From contig NC_019673.1 of assembly GCF_000328705.1 (NCBI RefSeq), positions 186,001 through 250,000 on the forward strand: 64,000 nt of DNA. The letters are read 5' to 3'. How positions within the stretch are numbered: the stretch's first letter is position 1; every line of letters starts with the position of its first letter. The stretch comes from Saccharothrix espanaensis DSM 44229 (GTDB lineage: Bacteria; Actinomycetota; Actinomycetes; Mycobacteriales; Pseudonocardiaceae). The notes beneath the pieces were generated by a model. That model was not told the origin of the DNA and did not search any database. It saw only the letters and a program-made list of their open reading frames with translations. Of this stretch, positions 49,053-57,568 are shown in pieces. A program made the translations under genes and the position numbers.

Positions 49053-49125
49053 GTCATGTGCGTTGTGCTCCGGTCTGGCGCTGGGAGGGCCACCGGACCG
49101 GCACGTGATCAACCCTACCCCATGA

Positions 49126-49141
49126 TCGAACACACGTTCGA
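49126..49141. promoter_or_regulatory. LexA-type SOS box
   Basis: TCGAACACACGTTCGA matches the actinobacterial/mycobacterial LexA operator consensus TCGAAC-N4-GTTCGA with perfect arms. It lies 153 bp before the TTG start of the extracellular nuclease gene at 49294, and no gene is divergent from it. DNA-damage control of that gene is the direct inference. Confidence 0.65.
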
Positions 49142-49293
49142 GTGATCGTGAAGGATCCCCCATGCGAGTTTGGCCACGCGGACGTTAGGTCCGTGGCCTA
49201 CTCGCACGCATGGTCAACAGTTAGTGACCGCTTCTTTCGCAGTTCACTCGTTCCGGGGAGGATGCGCGGACCCGCCAACTTCCGGAGGATCCG

Positions 49294-51737
49294 TTGAGAC
49301 CAAGTCCGCTCCGCGTCGGATTAGCGGCCGCCGCCGCTTCGGCCGTGTCACTCGCCCTGGTGACGCCCGCGTCCGCCGCGCCCAGCCCGGACGCCCTGAT
49401 CGCCGAGGTCTACGGCGGCGGGGGCAACTCCGGCGCCACGCTCACCCAGGACTTCGTGGAGCTGGCCAACCGGGGCTCCGCGCCGGTGTCGCTGGCCGGG
49501 TGGAGCGTCCAGTACCTGCCCGCGAGCGCCAGTGCCGCGAGCCAGTGGCAGGTCACGCCGCTGACCGGTTCGGTCGAGGCGGGCAAGCGGTACCTGGTGG
49601 CCGAGGCCAGGGGCGCCGGCGGCACCGTCGAGCTGCCCGCCCCGGACGCCACCGGCTCGATCGCCCTGTCCGCCACCGGCGGCACGGTCGCGCTGGTCAC
49701 CGCCACCGCCCCGCTGACCTGCAAGACCGCCGCCGACTGCGCGGCCGACACCCGCGTGCGCGACCTGGTCGGCTACGGCACGTCGACCGTCGTCCGCGAG
49801 GGCACGCCGACCGGCAACCTGGCCAACGCCACGTCCGCCGCGCGCCCGGCGCTCGACGACACCGACGACAACTCGGCCGACTTCGCCGTGGGCGCGCCCA
49901 CGCCGGTCAACTCCAAGGGCCAGGGCCCCGGCGACGTGGAGCCGGAGCCCGAGCCCGGCGACAAGCGGATCCGCGACATCCAGGGCACCACCCGGGTCTC
50001 GCCGCTGCTCGGCGCGAAGGTCGCGGGCGTCCCGGGCGTCGTCACGGCCTCCCGCGCCACCGGCGACCGGGGCTTCTGGATCCAGGACACCGCGCCGGAC
50101 GCCGACCCGCGCACCAGCGAGGGCGTGTTCGTCTACACCGGCAACCTCGCGCCGACCGCCGAGCCGGGCGACTCCGTCCTGGTCAGCGGCACGATCGCGG
50201 AGTACCGGCCGGGTGGCGACACGGCGGGCAACGCGAACCTGACGCTCACCGAGATCACCAACGCGACGGTCACCGTGCTGACCAAGGGCAACGCGCTGCC
50301 CGCGCCGATCGTGCTGACCCCGCCGGACGGGTTCATCCCGACCGCGGGCGGCGGCAGCATCGAGGCGCTCGACCTCAACCCCGCGGCGTACGGCCAGGAC
50401 TACTACGAGTCCCTCGAAGGCATGTACGTCCAGGTGGACGACGCACGGGTGGTGGGCCCCACGAACAGCTTCGGCGAAACGTGGATCACCACGAAGCCAC
50501 CCAGAACCCGACCGCGCGCGGCGGCACCAACTACCTCGGCTACGACCAGCCCAACAGCGGCCGGATCAAGGTCAAGGCCGGTAGCGCCACGCCGCAGACC
50601 AGCAACGTGGGCGACGTGTGGCGCGGCGCGACCGTGGGCAACGTCGAGTACACGAACTTCGGCGGCTACACGCTGGCCACGAAGTCCGTGGGCACCTACG
50701 CGTCCGGTGGCATCACGCCGGAGAAGACGGACGCGGCGCGCTCTCACGAGCTGTCCGTCGTCACGTACAACGTGGAGAACCTGGCCGCGACCAACGACCA
50801 GGCCAAGTTCGACCGCCTGGCCGCGGCCGTGGTGCAGAACCTGGCGTCACCGGACGTCGTGGTGCTGGAGGAGATCCAGGACAACAACGGCGCGACCGAC
50901 GACGGCACGGTGGCCGCCGATGCGACGTTCACGAAGTTCGTGGACGCGATCGTGGCCGCGGGCGGCCCGCGCTACCAGTGGCGGCAGATCGACCCGCAGA
51001 ACAAGACCGACGGCGGCGAGCCGGGCGGCAACATCCGGGTGGCGTTCCTGTTCAACCCGGCGCGGGTGTCCTTCGTGGACCGCGCCGGCGGCGACGCGAC
51101 GACCCCGGTGTCCGTGGTGAAGCAGCACGGCCGCGCGGCGCTGTCCGCGTCGCCGGGCCGCATCGACCCCGCGAACCCCGCGTGGAACAGCAGCCGCAAG
51201 CCGCTGGCGGGCGAGTTCAAGTTCCGCGGTCGCACGGTGTTCGTGGTGGCGAACCACTTCAACTCGAAGGGCGGCGACCAGTCGCTGCACGGTCGTTACC
51301 AGGAGCCGGTGCGGTCGTCGGAGGTGCAGCGGGCGGCACAGGCCACCGCGTTGCGCGCGTTCGTGGACCAGGTGAAGTCGGTCGACAAGGGCTCGAACGT
51401 CGTCCTCGCGGGTGACATCAACGACTTCCAGTTCTCGCCGGCGATCGCCACGCTCACCGCGGGCGATTCGGTCGTGGACCTGATCTCGACGCTGCCGGCC
51501 GCGGAGCGCTACAGCTACGTGTTCGACGGCAACTCGCAGACGCTGGACCACATCCTGATCAGCTCGAACATCAAGCGGTACCGCTACGACGTGGTGCACA
51601 TCAACGCGGAGTTCGCCGACCAGGCCAGCGACCACGACCCGCAGATCGTGAAGCTGCGCCCGAGCACGGGCAACGCGCAGGTCGACCAGTTGGTCTTCCT
51701 GCTGGAGGACCTGCTGGAGCACCTGCCCCGGCCGTGA
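49294..51737 (+). pseudogene. ExeM/NucH-type extracellular nuclease, frameshifted
   Basis: Two frames together encode one secreted nuclease of about 815 residues. The first part (TTG at 49294, GGAGGA upstream) has a signal peptide, a lamin-tail-like domain (LIAEVYGGGGNSGATLTQDF) and an OB-type domain up to SFGETWITT. At about 50496 coding moves to the next frame, where a NucH/ExeM-type endonuclease/exonuclease/phosphatase domain follows: SVVTYNVENLAATNDQAKFD, VVVLEEIQDNNG, VANHFNSKGGD, VLAGDINDFQ and SDHDPQIV. Restoring one base between AAG and CCACCC joins the frames. It may be a real recent mutation or a sequence error; as it stands the catalytic half is not translated from the normal start. 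Confidence 0.8.
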
Positions 51738-51751
51738 CCCGGTGAACGCGA

Positions 51752-51785
51752 GAGGCCCCGCCCGGACGAACCGGGCGGGGTCTTC
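51752..51785 (+). terminator. Terminator after nuclease gene, shared with convergent tRNA
   Basis: CCCCGCCCGG (51756-51765) and CCGGGCGGGG (51771-51780) form a perfect stem with an ACGAA loop, then TCTTCTC. It lies between the nuclease stop and the 3' end of the minus-strand tRNA-Ser(GGA). Confidence 0.7.
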
Positions 51786-51791
51786 TCGTTG

Positions 51792-51876
51792 CGGAGGATA
51801 CGGGATTTGAACCCGTGAGGGGGTTAACCCAACACGATTTCCAGTCGTGCGCACTAGGCCACTATGCGAATCCTCC
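51792..51876 (-). tRNA. tRNA-Ser(GGA)
   Basis: On the minus strand: acceptor GGAGGAT/ATCCTCC, anticodon stem CACGA/TCGTG with loop CTGGAAA (anticodon GGA, reads UCC/UCU), long variable arm, and CGGGTTCAAATCCCG T-arm. Confidence 0.95.
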
Positions 51877-51921
51877 GTGGAGAAGCCTACCCAACGGGTG
51901 AGGCCCGACCAAAACGGCTGG

Positions 51922-52476
51922 TCACCGGGTTGGCTTGAGTTCGATGACCAGGGTCGGCGCGTCGCCTCGCTCCAGCTCCGAGCCGTGGTCGACCAGGTCG
52001 CCCAGCACGCCCGCGTCGGCCAGGCCGTCGGCGCAGGCCATCACGGTCGCCGCCACGTGGTCCGGGTCGCGGCGGTGGCCGTCCGGGACGGTCCACCTCA
52101 GGCGCAGCGTGCACGGGCCGAGCGGGGGGACGCCGGTGGCGCGGGCCAGGGTCGCGGTCGCGGTGCGCAGGTCGCTGAGCGCTTGGACGCGGTGGCGCGG
52201 GTCGGTGGGCAGGCGGGCGTCGGGCAGGACGAGCACGGTGCCGCGCCGTTCGGCCGGCTGCGGGAGGGTGGTCTGCCAGTGGGTGACGATGTCGGCGGGC
52301 ACGATCGGCCGGCTGTGCCGCGGGTAGTGGTCCTGGAGGGCTTCGACGGCGGCCGTCATGGGCACGTCGGTGAGTTGCGCGGCCCACGTCGCGAGGCCGG
52401 CGTCGTCCAGGACGGGGAACTCCGGGTCGACGGCCGCCGCGGCGGCCAGCAGGGCGGCTACCTGGGCGCGGTTCAC
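51922..52476 (-). CDS. Phage-type replication/RusA-like hypothetical protein
   Basis: 184 residues. The N-terminal 60 residues (VAALLAAAAAVDPEFPVLDD, VEALQDHYPRHSRPIVPADI) resemble a small helical domain common at the start of actinophage replication-associated proteins. The C-terminal half (TLRLRWTVPDGHRRDPDHVA, DGLADAGVLGDLVDHGSELE) resembles RusA-like Holliday-junction resolvases, which bind crossed DNA with clustered Asp residues. Both links are from pattern memory and are tentative. The GTG start follows GGGGGA; it lies 16 bp after the XRE gene stop in the same minus-strand operon. Confidence 0.5.
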   Translation of the reverse strand: MNRAQVAALLAAAAAVDPEFPVLDDAGLATWAAQLTDVPMTAAVEALQDHYPRHSRPIVPADIVTHWQTTLPQPAERRGTVLVLPDARLPTDPRHRVQALSDLRTATATLARATGVPPLGPCTLRLRWTVPDGHRRDPDHVAATVMACADGLADAGVLGDLVDHGSELERGDAPTLVIELKPTR

Positions 52477-52492
52477 CGCGCTGTCCCCCGGC

Positions 52493-52708
52493 TCACCGGC
52501 ACTCCCGGAGCAGCAGGTCGTCCGGGGTGACGTCGAGGGCGTCGGCGAGCTTGCCGAGCAGGGCGGGGCTGGGCGCGCGGTGGCCGCGCTCGATCCCGGA
52601 CAGCGCGCCTTTGGTGCAGCCGATCTCGGCGGCCAGCTCGGTCACGGTCCGTCGTGACGTCACCCGCAGGTGGGTCAGCCGGGCTCGATCGATCGATAAC
52701 CTTGTCAT
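52493..52708 (-). CDS. XRE-family DNA-binding regulator (minus strand)
   Basis: 71 residues with a single HTH_3 domain (LRVTSRRTVTELAAEIGCTK, ALSGIERGHRAPSPALLGKL) after a short arm. Such proteins usually repress their own operon. The ATG at 52708 is chosen because it gives the domain-length protein; the frame runs on to 52855 only as a shadow. It is divergent from another XRE gene, with a GTTTG-rich intergenic region between them, a lysogeny-switch-like arrangement. Confidence 0.75.
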   Translation of the reverse strand: MTRLSIDRARLTHLRVTSRRTVTELAAEIGCTKGALSGIERGHRAPSPALLGKLADALDVTPDDLLLRECR

Positions 52709-52853
52709 GGCACAAACTGTAGACAAACTAACAAACAAAATGGAAGCGGTTTGCCGGAGTTTGCGCAGGTGGTCGACGTTGCGTGCGAGCGCGGAACGGT
52801 CCGTGCGCGGAACCTGGTTGAGGGTTTGCGATTGTTTGCGGAAGACTCGCCCC
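52709..52853. promoter_or_regulatory. GTTTG/CAAAC-rich divergent control region
   Basis: Between the two divergent XRE genes lie clustered CAAAC units (ACAAACTAACAAACAAAAT at 52723-52741) and, on the other side, four TTTGC/TTTGCG units (near 52759, 52768, 52826 and 52835). Spacing is irregular, but the density suggests several operator half sites. Confidence 0.45.
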
Positions 52854-53240
52854 ATGACCCAGTCGGAGGACGGCGCGGACCGACTGCCGGACTGGCCGCT
52901 GGGTCCGTACTTGCGGCAGGCGCGCCGGGTGGCCGGCCTGTCGGTGGCCGAGGTCGCCCGACTGGCGGAAGTCAGTCACGCGAAGGTGCGGCAGCTCGAA
53001 CGCGGCTACGCCGTCCGCGACGGCGCCCACTACGCCGTCGGCACCACCAAAACCACAGTTGAACGGGTCGCGCGCGCCGTGGGGGCGGACGTCGCGGAAG
53101 CCCTCCGACTGGTCGGGATCGTCGCCGACGACCCGAGCGCGCCCGGCCGCCGGGCGCGACCATTGGACCTGTCCGCGGTGTCCGACGAGGACCTGCTGAC
53201 CGAGATCGCGCGCCGGTTCGGCGCACGGCACCGGGACTGA
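52854..53240 (+). CDS. XRE-family DNA-binding regulator (plus strand)
   Basis: 128 residues. The helix-turn-helix is LRQARRVAGLSVAEVARLAE then VSHAKVRQLERGYAVRDGAH (about residues 20-60), with an accessory segment ending in DEDLLTEIARRFGARHRD. It has no obvious ligand domain. It is opposed to the minus-strand XRE gene across a 145-bp control region. The two may repress each other; this is inference. Confidence 0.75.
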   Translation: MTQSEDGADRLPDWPLGPYLRQARRVAGLSVAEVARLAEVSHAKVRQLERGYAVRDGAHYAVGTTKTTVERVARAVGADVAEALRLVGIVADDPSAPGRRARPLDLSAVSDEDLLTEIARRFGARHRD

Positions 53241-53315
53241 GCGCGACGGAACCCGACGGTCCCGGGGACGAGGGCCCGGGACCGGGACCGCGCGGAACCA
53301 CGGCTGGAGGGACGA

Positions 53316-53705
53316 GTGCCGCCCGTTGATGCGGAGTGCTACGTGTGCTCGTCGGCGTCCGGCGAGCGCCTGCACCTGTGGTTGAAGGCCCTGCCGGGCG
53401 GTGGCGTCTGGGCGTGGCTGGCGGAGAGCGCGCTGCCGGCGGTCGAGTTCACCCGCGAGGAGTCCGACCGGCTGCTGACCCTGTGGGCCGACCTGCGCCG
53501 GATGCTGCACGCCGGGGAGAGCAGCGACCAGCTCCGCTGCGTCGTCGTGACCGAGGTGGACAGTCGACAGCGGACCGTGCTCGTGTACGGCCTCCAGGAG
53601 GGGTTCATCACGTACTGGCGCGTCGGCGAGCCGCGCGACCCGGTGCTGCTGGACCTCAACGCGATGGACGAGCTGATCGAGGCGTGGACCGACGTGCGCA
53701 CCTGA
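53316..53705 (+). CDS. Hypothetical protein downstream of XRE gene
   Basis: 129 residues, soluble, with ECYVCSSASGERLHLWLKAL at the start and FITYWRVGEPRDPVLLDLNA near the end; predicted mixed alpha/beta. GGAGGGA precedes the GTG. No family is recognised. It follows the XRE gene by 75 bp and could be regulated with it. Confidence 0.6.
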   Translation: MPPVDAECYVCSSASGERLHLWLKALPGGGVWAWLAESALPAVEFTREESDRLLTLWADLRRMLHAGESSDQLRCVVVTEVDSRQRTVLVYGLQEGFITYWRVGEPRDPVLLDLNAMDELIEAWTDVRT

Positions 53706-53907
53706 CGCCTGACGACGCAGCCCGGCCCGTCCGAGCGCCGAACCCACGACGGTCACTTCCGCCGACGGGGTGTCGCAGGTCCACCCTGGTCCAAGGCGGC
53801 CTGTGTTCACCGTGCTGCACTCGCTGCCGCGCCCGGTCTGCTGGCCGTGGCGGTGGGTGTGCCGGGTCTGTCGCCGGCGGCTCCGGGAGACCGGCTACAC
53901 TCATCGT

Positions 53908-53993
53908 GGACCTCGTGCGGCACACATCTCGCGAACCTCCCCAGGGCCGGAAGGCAGCAAGGATAAGCGGGCTCTGGTGGGTGCACGGGGTCC
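53908..53993 (+). ncRNA. ffs: Small signal recognition particle RNA (4.5S-type)
   Basis: Ends GGACCTCGTGC (53908) and GCACGGGGTCC (to 53993) pair to close a long hairpin. The conserved core with CCAGGGCCGGAAGGCAGCAA is the SRP54-binding Alu-less bacterial helix 8 with its GGAA tetraloop-type apex. CCCTTTTC follows as a terminator. Location directly upstream of dnaX is usual in actinobacteria. Confidence 0.92.
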
Positions 53994-54030
53994 CCTTTTC
54001 GTGTCGGACCCCTTCGGTAGGGTCTGCCCC

Positions 54031-56097
54031 GTGGCGCTCGCCCTCTACCGCAAGTACCGGCCGGCAACCTTCGCGGAGGTGGTCGGGCAGGAGCACGTCA
54101 CCGACCCGTTGCGCACGGCGCTCGGGGCGGGGCGGGTCAACCACGCGTACCTGTTCTCGGGTCCGCGCGGGTGTGGCAAGACGTCTTCGGCCCGGATCCT
54201 CGCCCGCTCGCTGAACTGCGTGAACGGGCCGACGCCCGATCCGTGCGGCGAGTGCAACTCGTGCATCGGCCTCGCGCCCAACGGCGTGGGCAGCGTCGAC
54301 GTGGTGGAGCTGGACGCCGCGTCGCACGGTGGTGTGGACGACGCGCGCGAGCTGCGCGACAAGGCGTTCTACGCGCCGGCGGAGTCGCGCTACCGGGTGT
54401 TCATCATCGACGAGGCGCACATGGTCACGACGCAGGGCTTCAACGCCCTGCTCAAGATCGTGGAGGAGCCGCCGGAGCACCTGATCTTCATCTTCGCCAC
54501 CACCGAGCCGGACAAGGTGCTGCCGACCATCCGGTCGCGGACCCACCACTACCCGTTCCGGCTGATCCCGCCGTCCTCGATGCGCGCGCTGCTGGAGCGC
54601 AACTGCGCGGCCGAGGGCGTCGCCGTGGAGCCCTCGGTGTTCCCGCTGGTCATCCGGGCGGGTGGTGGCTCGGCGCGGGACACCCAGTCGGTGATGGACC
54701 AGCTGCTGTCCGGTGCGGGGCCCGACGGCGTCAAGTACGAGCGGGCGATCTCGCTGCTCGGCGTGACCGACGTGGCGTTGATCGACGACGTGGTGGACGG
54801 CCTGGCCGCCCGGGACGGCTCGGCCGTGTTCGGCACGGTCGACCGGCTGGTCGACGCGGGGCACGACCCGCGCCGGTTCGCCTCCGACCTGCTCGACCGG
54901 CTGCGCGACCTGGTGCTGCTGCACGCCGTGCCGGACGCCGCCGACCGGGGACTGGTGTCCGCGCCGGACGACGTGCTGGCCAAGATGGTCGCCCAGCGCG
55001 AGGCGACCCGGCCCGCGACGGTCACCCGGTGGGCGGAGATCCTGCACCAGGGGCTGACCGAGATGCGCGGCTCGACCGCGCCCCGGCTGCTGCTGGAGCT
55101 GGTCACCGCCCGGATGCTGCTGCCCTCGGCGAGCGACACCGAGGCGGCGCTGCTGCAACGGCTCGAACAGCTGGAGAAGCACGGCCCACCCGCCGGCGCG
55201 GTCGCCGCACCCGCGAACCCCGCTCCGGCGAGCCCTGCCGCTCCGGTCGCCAGTGGATCGACGGGCGGCGGCTCGGTGGGCGGCGGATCGGCGGGCGGTG
55301 CGCCGGAGAGCAGCCGGACCTTCCAACGCCCCTCGCAGCGCCCTTCCGCACCCGCCGAGCAGCCCCCCCAGGCCGCACCGACCCAACCGCCGGCCGAACC
55401 CGTCCAGGCCCAGCCGGCCGCCGCGCCGAGCCCGGCCGACGCGACCCCGCACGCCGAGCCCGAACCCGACACGACCCCACCAAGCCCGGCCGCCCCACCA
55501 AGCCCGGCCGCCTCGCAGAACCAGGCCGGATCGCAGAACCAGGCCGGACCGGAGGACCAGACAGCGCCCGAGGTCGCGCCGGAGCAGAGCGCCGAGCCCG
55601 CCACCGGCGGTGCGCCGGGCGCGGACGCGGCGGAGATCCGGCGGCGGTGGCCCGACCTGTGCGGGATCGTGCGCGGGATCGCCGGTCCCAGCGCCGGCGC
55701 GCTGCTCACCAGCGCCACGGTCAGCGACGTGGTCGGCACGTCGGTCACGGTCAGCCACAAGTCGGTCCCGCTGGCCCGCCGGCTCGCCGAGCCGCGCAAC
55801 GTCGACGCCATCGCGTCGGCGTTCGGCCAGATCTTCGGCGGCACCTGGCAGGTCACCTGCGTGCACGGCGACGCGGCACCGGCCGCCGCCCGCCCGCCGC
55901 AGCAGGCCCGCGCGCAGCGGCCCGCGCCGACCCGGCCCAGCCAGGCGGCGCGCACGCCGGAACCGGTCGACGAGGAGGAGATGTTCGCCGAGGCCGCCCG
56001 GCCGGGCGACGAGGAGACCGGCGAGCGCCTGGACCCCGAGGCCGTGGTGCTCAAGCTGCTCGCCGAGCAGCTGGGTGCTCGGCCGCTGAAGAGCTGA
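54031..56097 (+). CDS. dnaX: DNA polymerase III gamma/tau subunit
   Basis: 688-residue clamp-loader ATPase. The Walker A motif GPRGCGKTS is at about residue 45, a four-cysteine zinc module is in LNCVNGPTPDPCGECNSC, and Walker B is FIIDEAHM, followed by the sensor-1 IFATTEPDKV. The middle is the collar domain, and the last about 280 residues form a Pro/Ala-rich tau linker and a C-terminal binding domain (EIRRRWPDLCGIVRGIAGPS). The GTG at 54031 starts immediately before LYRKYRPATFAE; the frame upstream runs through the SRP RNA and is not translated. It heads a core operon with ybaB and recR. Confidence 0.95.
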   Translation: MALALYRKYRPATFAEVVGQEHVTDPLRTALGAGRVNHAYLFSGPRGCGKTSSARILARSLNCVNGPTPDPCGECNSCIGLAPNGVGSVDVVELDAASHGGVDDARELRDKAFYAPAESRYRVFIIDEAHMVTTQGFNALLKIVEEPPEHLIFIFATTEPDKVLPTIRSRTHHYPFRLIPPSSMRALLERNCAAEGVAVEPSVFPLVIRAGGGSARDTQSVMDQLLSGAGPDGVKYERAISLLGVTDVALIDDVVDGLAARDGSAVFGTVDRLVDAGHDPRRFASDLLDRLRDLVLLHAVPDAADRGLVSAPDDVLAKMVAQREATRPATVTRWAEILHQGLTEMRGSTAPRLLLELVTARMLLPSASDTEAALLQRLEQLEKHGPPAGAVAAPANPAPASPAAPVASGSTGGGSVGGGSAGGAPESSRTFQRPSQRPSAPAEQPPQAAPTQPPAEPVQAQPAAAPSPADATPHAEPEPDTTPPSPAAPPSPAASQNQAGSQNQAGPEDQTAPEVAPEQSAEPATGGAPGADAAEIRRRWPDLCGIVRGIAGPSAGALLTSATVSDVVGTSVTVSHKSVPLARRLAEPRNVDAIASAFGQIFGGTWQVTCVHGDAAPAAARPPQQARAQRPAPTRPSQAARTPEPVDEEEMFAEAARPGDEETGERLDPEAVVLKLLAEQLGARPLKS

Positions 56098-56145
56098 TCG
56101 ACGCGGCTACCCTGGTGGCCTGACCACGAGCGAGAGGAACCCGCG

Positions 56146-56493
56146 GTGCAACCCGGTGGGCCGAACATGCAGCAGATCCTCCAGCAGGCGCAGAAGATGC
56201 AGCAGCAACTCGCCGTCGCCCAGCAGGAGCTGGCCGACGCCGAGGTGACCGGTACGGCGGGCGGCGGCCTGGTGACCGCCGTGGTGTCCGGCAACGGCGA
56301 GCTCAAGAGCCTCGACATCGACCCGAAGGCGGTCGACCCGGACGACGTCGAGACGCTGTCCGACCTGGTCGTCGCGGCCGTGCGGGACGCCAACCGGGCC
56401 GCGCAGGAGCTGGCGGCGCAGAAGATGGGCCCGCTCGCGTCCGGCATGGGCGGCTTGGACGACATGGGCGGCCTCGGCGGGCTGTTCGGCTGA
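56146..56493 (+). CDS. YbaB/EbfC nucleoid-associated protein
   Basis: 115 residues: a helical N-terminus rich in Gln and Met ([20 protein letters not shown]), the conserved [20 protein letters not shown] and [18 protein letters not shown], ending with a Gly/Met tail (GGLGGLFG). Members bind DNA and help in nucleoid organisation and RecFOR repair. GAGAGGA lies before the GTG. Its stop shares a base with the recR start (TGATG). Confidence 0.92.
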   Translation: MQPGGPNMQQILQQAQKMQQQLAVAQQELADAEVTGTAGGGLVTAVVSGNGELKSLDIDPKAVDPDDVETLSDLVVAAVRDANRAAQELAAQKMGPLASGMGGLDDMGGLGGLFG

Positions 56494-57086
56494 TGTACGA
56501 GGGGCCGGTCCAGGACTTGATCGACGAGCTCGGCAGGCTGCCGGGCGTCGGTCCCAAGAGCGCCCAGCGCATCGCCTTCCACCTGCTCGCGGCGGACCCG
56601 GCCGACATCGGCCGGCTCCAGGACGCCTTGCAGAAGGTCAAGGACGGGGTGGTGTTCTGCGACGTGTGCGGCAACGTCTCGGCCGAGGCGACCTGCCGCA
56701 TCTGCCGCGACCCGCGCCGCGACCTGACCCTGATCTGCGTGGTCGAGGAGCCGAAGGACGTGCTGGCGGTCGAGCGGACCCGCGAGTTCAAGGGCCGCTA
56801 CCACGTGCTGGGCGGCGCGCTGGACCCGCTGTCCGGGGTGGGGCCCGACCAGCTGCGGATCCGGCAGCTGCTGACCCGGATCGGCACGGACGTCAACGAG
56901 ATCATCATCGCCACCGACCCGAACACCGAGGGCGAGGCGACCGCGACCTACCTGGTGCGGATGCTGCGCGACTTCCCCGGCCTGACCGTGACGCGGCTCG
57001 CGTCCGGGCTGCCGATGGGCGGCGACCTGGAGTTCGCGGACGAGCTCACCCTCGGCCGGGCGCTGTCCGGCCGGCGCAGCATGTGA
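56493..57086 (+). CDS. recR: Recombination mediator protein
   Basis: 197 residues. Helix-hairpin-helix ([20 protein letters not shown]), a four-cysteine zinc finger ([18 protein letters not shown]), a Toprim domain with [12 protein letters not shown] and [10 protein letters not shown], and the C-terminal Walker-like end ([11 protein letters not shown]) are all present in order. RecR with RecO loads RecA at gaps. It is in the usual actinobacterial dnaX-ybaB-recR operon and is followed, with overlap, by a kinase gene. Confidence 0.95.
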   Translation: MYEGPVQDLIDELGRLPGVGPKSAQRIAFHLLAADPADIGRLQDALQKVKDGVVFCDVCGNVSAEATCRICRDPRRDLTLICVVEEPKDVLAVERTREFKGRYHVLGGALDPLSGVGPDQLRIRQLLTRIGTDVNEIIIATDPNTEGEATATYLVRMLRDFPGLTVTRLASGLPMGGDLEFADELTLGRALSGRRSM

Positions 57087-57568
57087 GGCTGGTCGCGGTC
57101 GACGGGCCGTCCGGGTCGGGCAAGTCGACCTACTCGGCGGAGCTGGCCGCCGGGCTCGGCGCGGTCCTGGTGCCCACCGACCACTTCGCGACCTGGGACG
57201 ACCCGGTGTCGTGGTGGCCGCGCCTGCTCTCCGGCGTGCTCGAACCGCTCTGGGCGGGCCGCCCGGCGCGCTACCGGCGCATGGACTGGTCGGCGGGGTG
57301 GCCCCGGCTCGGCGACGAGGTGACCTTCGACGTGCCGGGAGTCCTGGTGCTGGAAGGGGTCTCGGCGGCCCGCCGGTCGATCGCCGACCGGCTGGACGAG
57401 GCCGTCTGGGTCGAGCACCCGGACCCGGAGCAGCGGCTGGCGCGGGCGGTGGCGAGGGACGGCGAGCGCAGCCGCGCCCACCTCGTGCGCTGGCAGGCGT
57501 TCGAACGGGGCTGGTTCGCGGTGGACGGCACCCGCGCCCGCGCCGACCGGGTCGTCACGACCGGCTGA
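57083..57568 (+). CDS. Uridine kinase-like P-loop protein
   Basis: 161-residue nucleotide kinase-like protein. P-loop [11 protein letters not shown] at about residue 8, then [10 protein letters not shown], a [17 protein letters not shown] region (Walker B-like) and [17 protein letters not shown] with a lid-like arginine. Short for uridine kinase (normally about 200) but similar to the compact actinobacterial family. The GTG overlaps the recR stop (GTGA). Its end overlaps the convergent AfsR-type gene by 14 bp. Confidence 0.75.
   Translation: MRLVAVDGPSGSGKSTYSAELAAGLGAVLVPTDHFATWDDPVSWWPRLLSGVLEPLWAGRPARYRRMDWSAGWPRLGDEVTFDVPGVLVLEGVSAARRSIADRLDEAVWVEHPDPEQRLARAVARDGERSRAHLVRWQAFERGWFAVDGTRARADRVVTTG

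Larger units (their letters stand above)
48889..49293. other. 400-bp regulatory intergenic region
   Basis: No gene. It holds two GTAGTCGAGG direct repeats just after the methyltransferase stop, a terminator hairpin, and a perfect LexA-type box (both listed separately). A further imperfect inverted repeat of GGCCACG/TGGCC type lies around 49173-49198. Confidence 0.6.

Noticed and set aside
48858..49163. Minus-strand 101-residue frame near the SOS box
   Set aside because: No ribosome site and a composition typical of non-coding GC-rich DNA.
52493..52855. 120-residue version of the minus-strand XRE gene
   Set aside because: The extra N-terminal part lies in the control region, and ATG 52708 gives the domain-length protein.
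53770..54030. N-terminal extension of dnaX
   Set aside because: It would translate the SRP RNA; dnaX starts naturally at GTG 54031.
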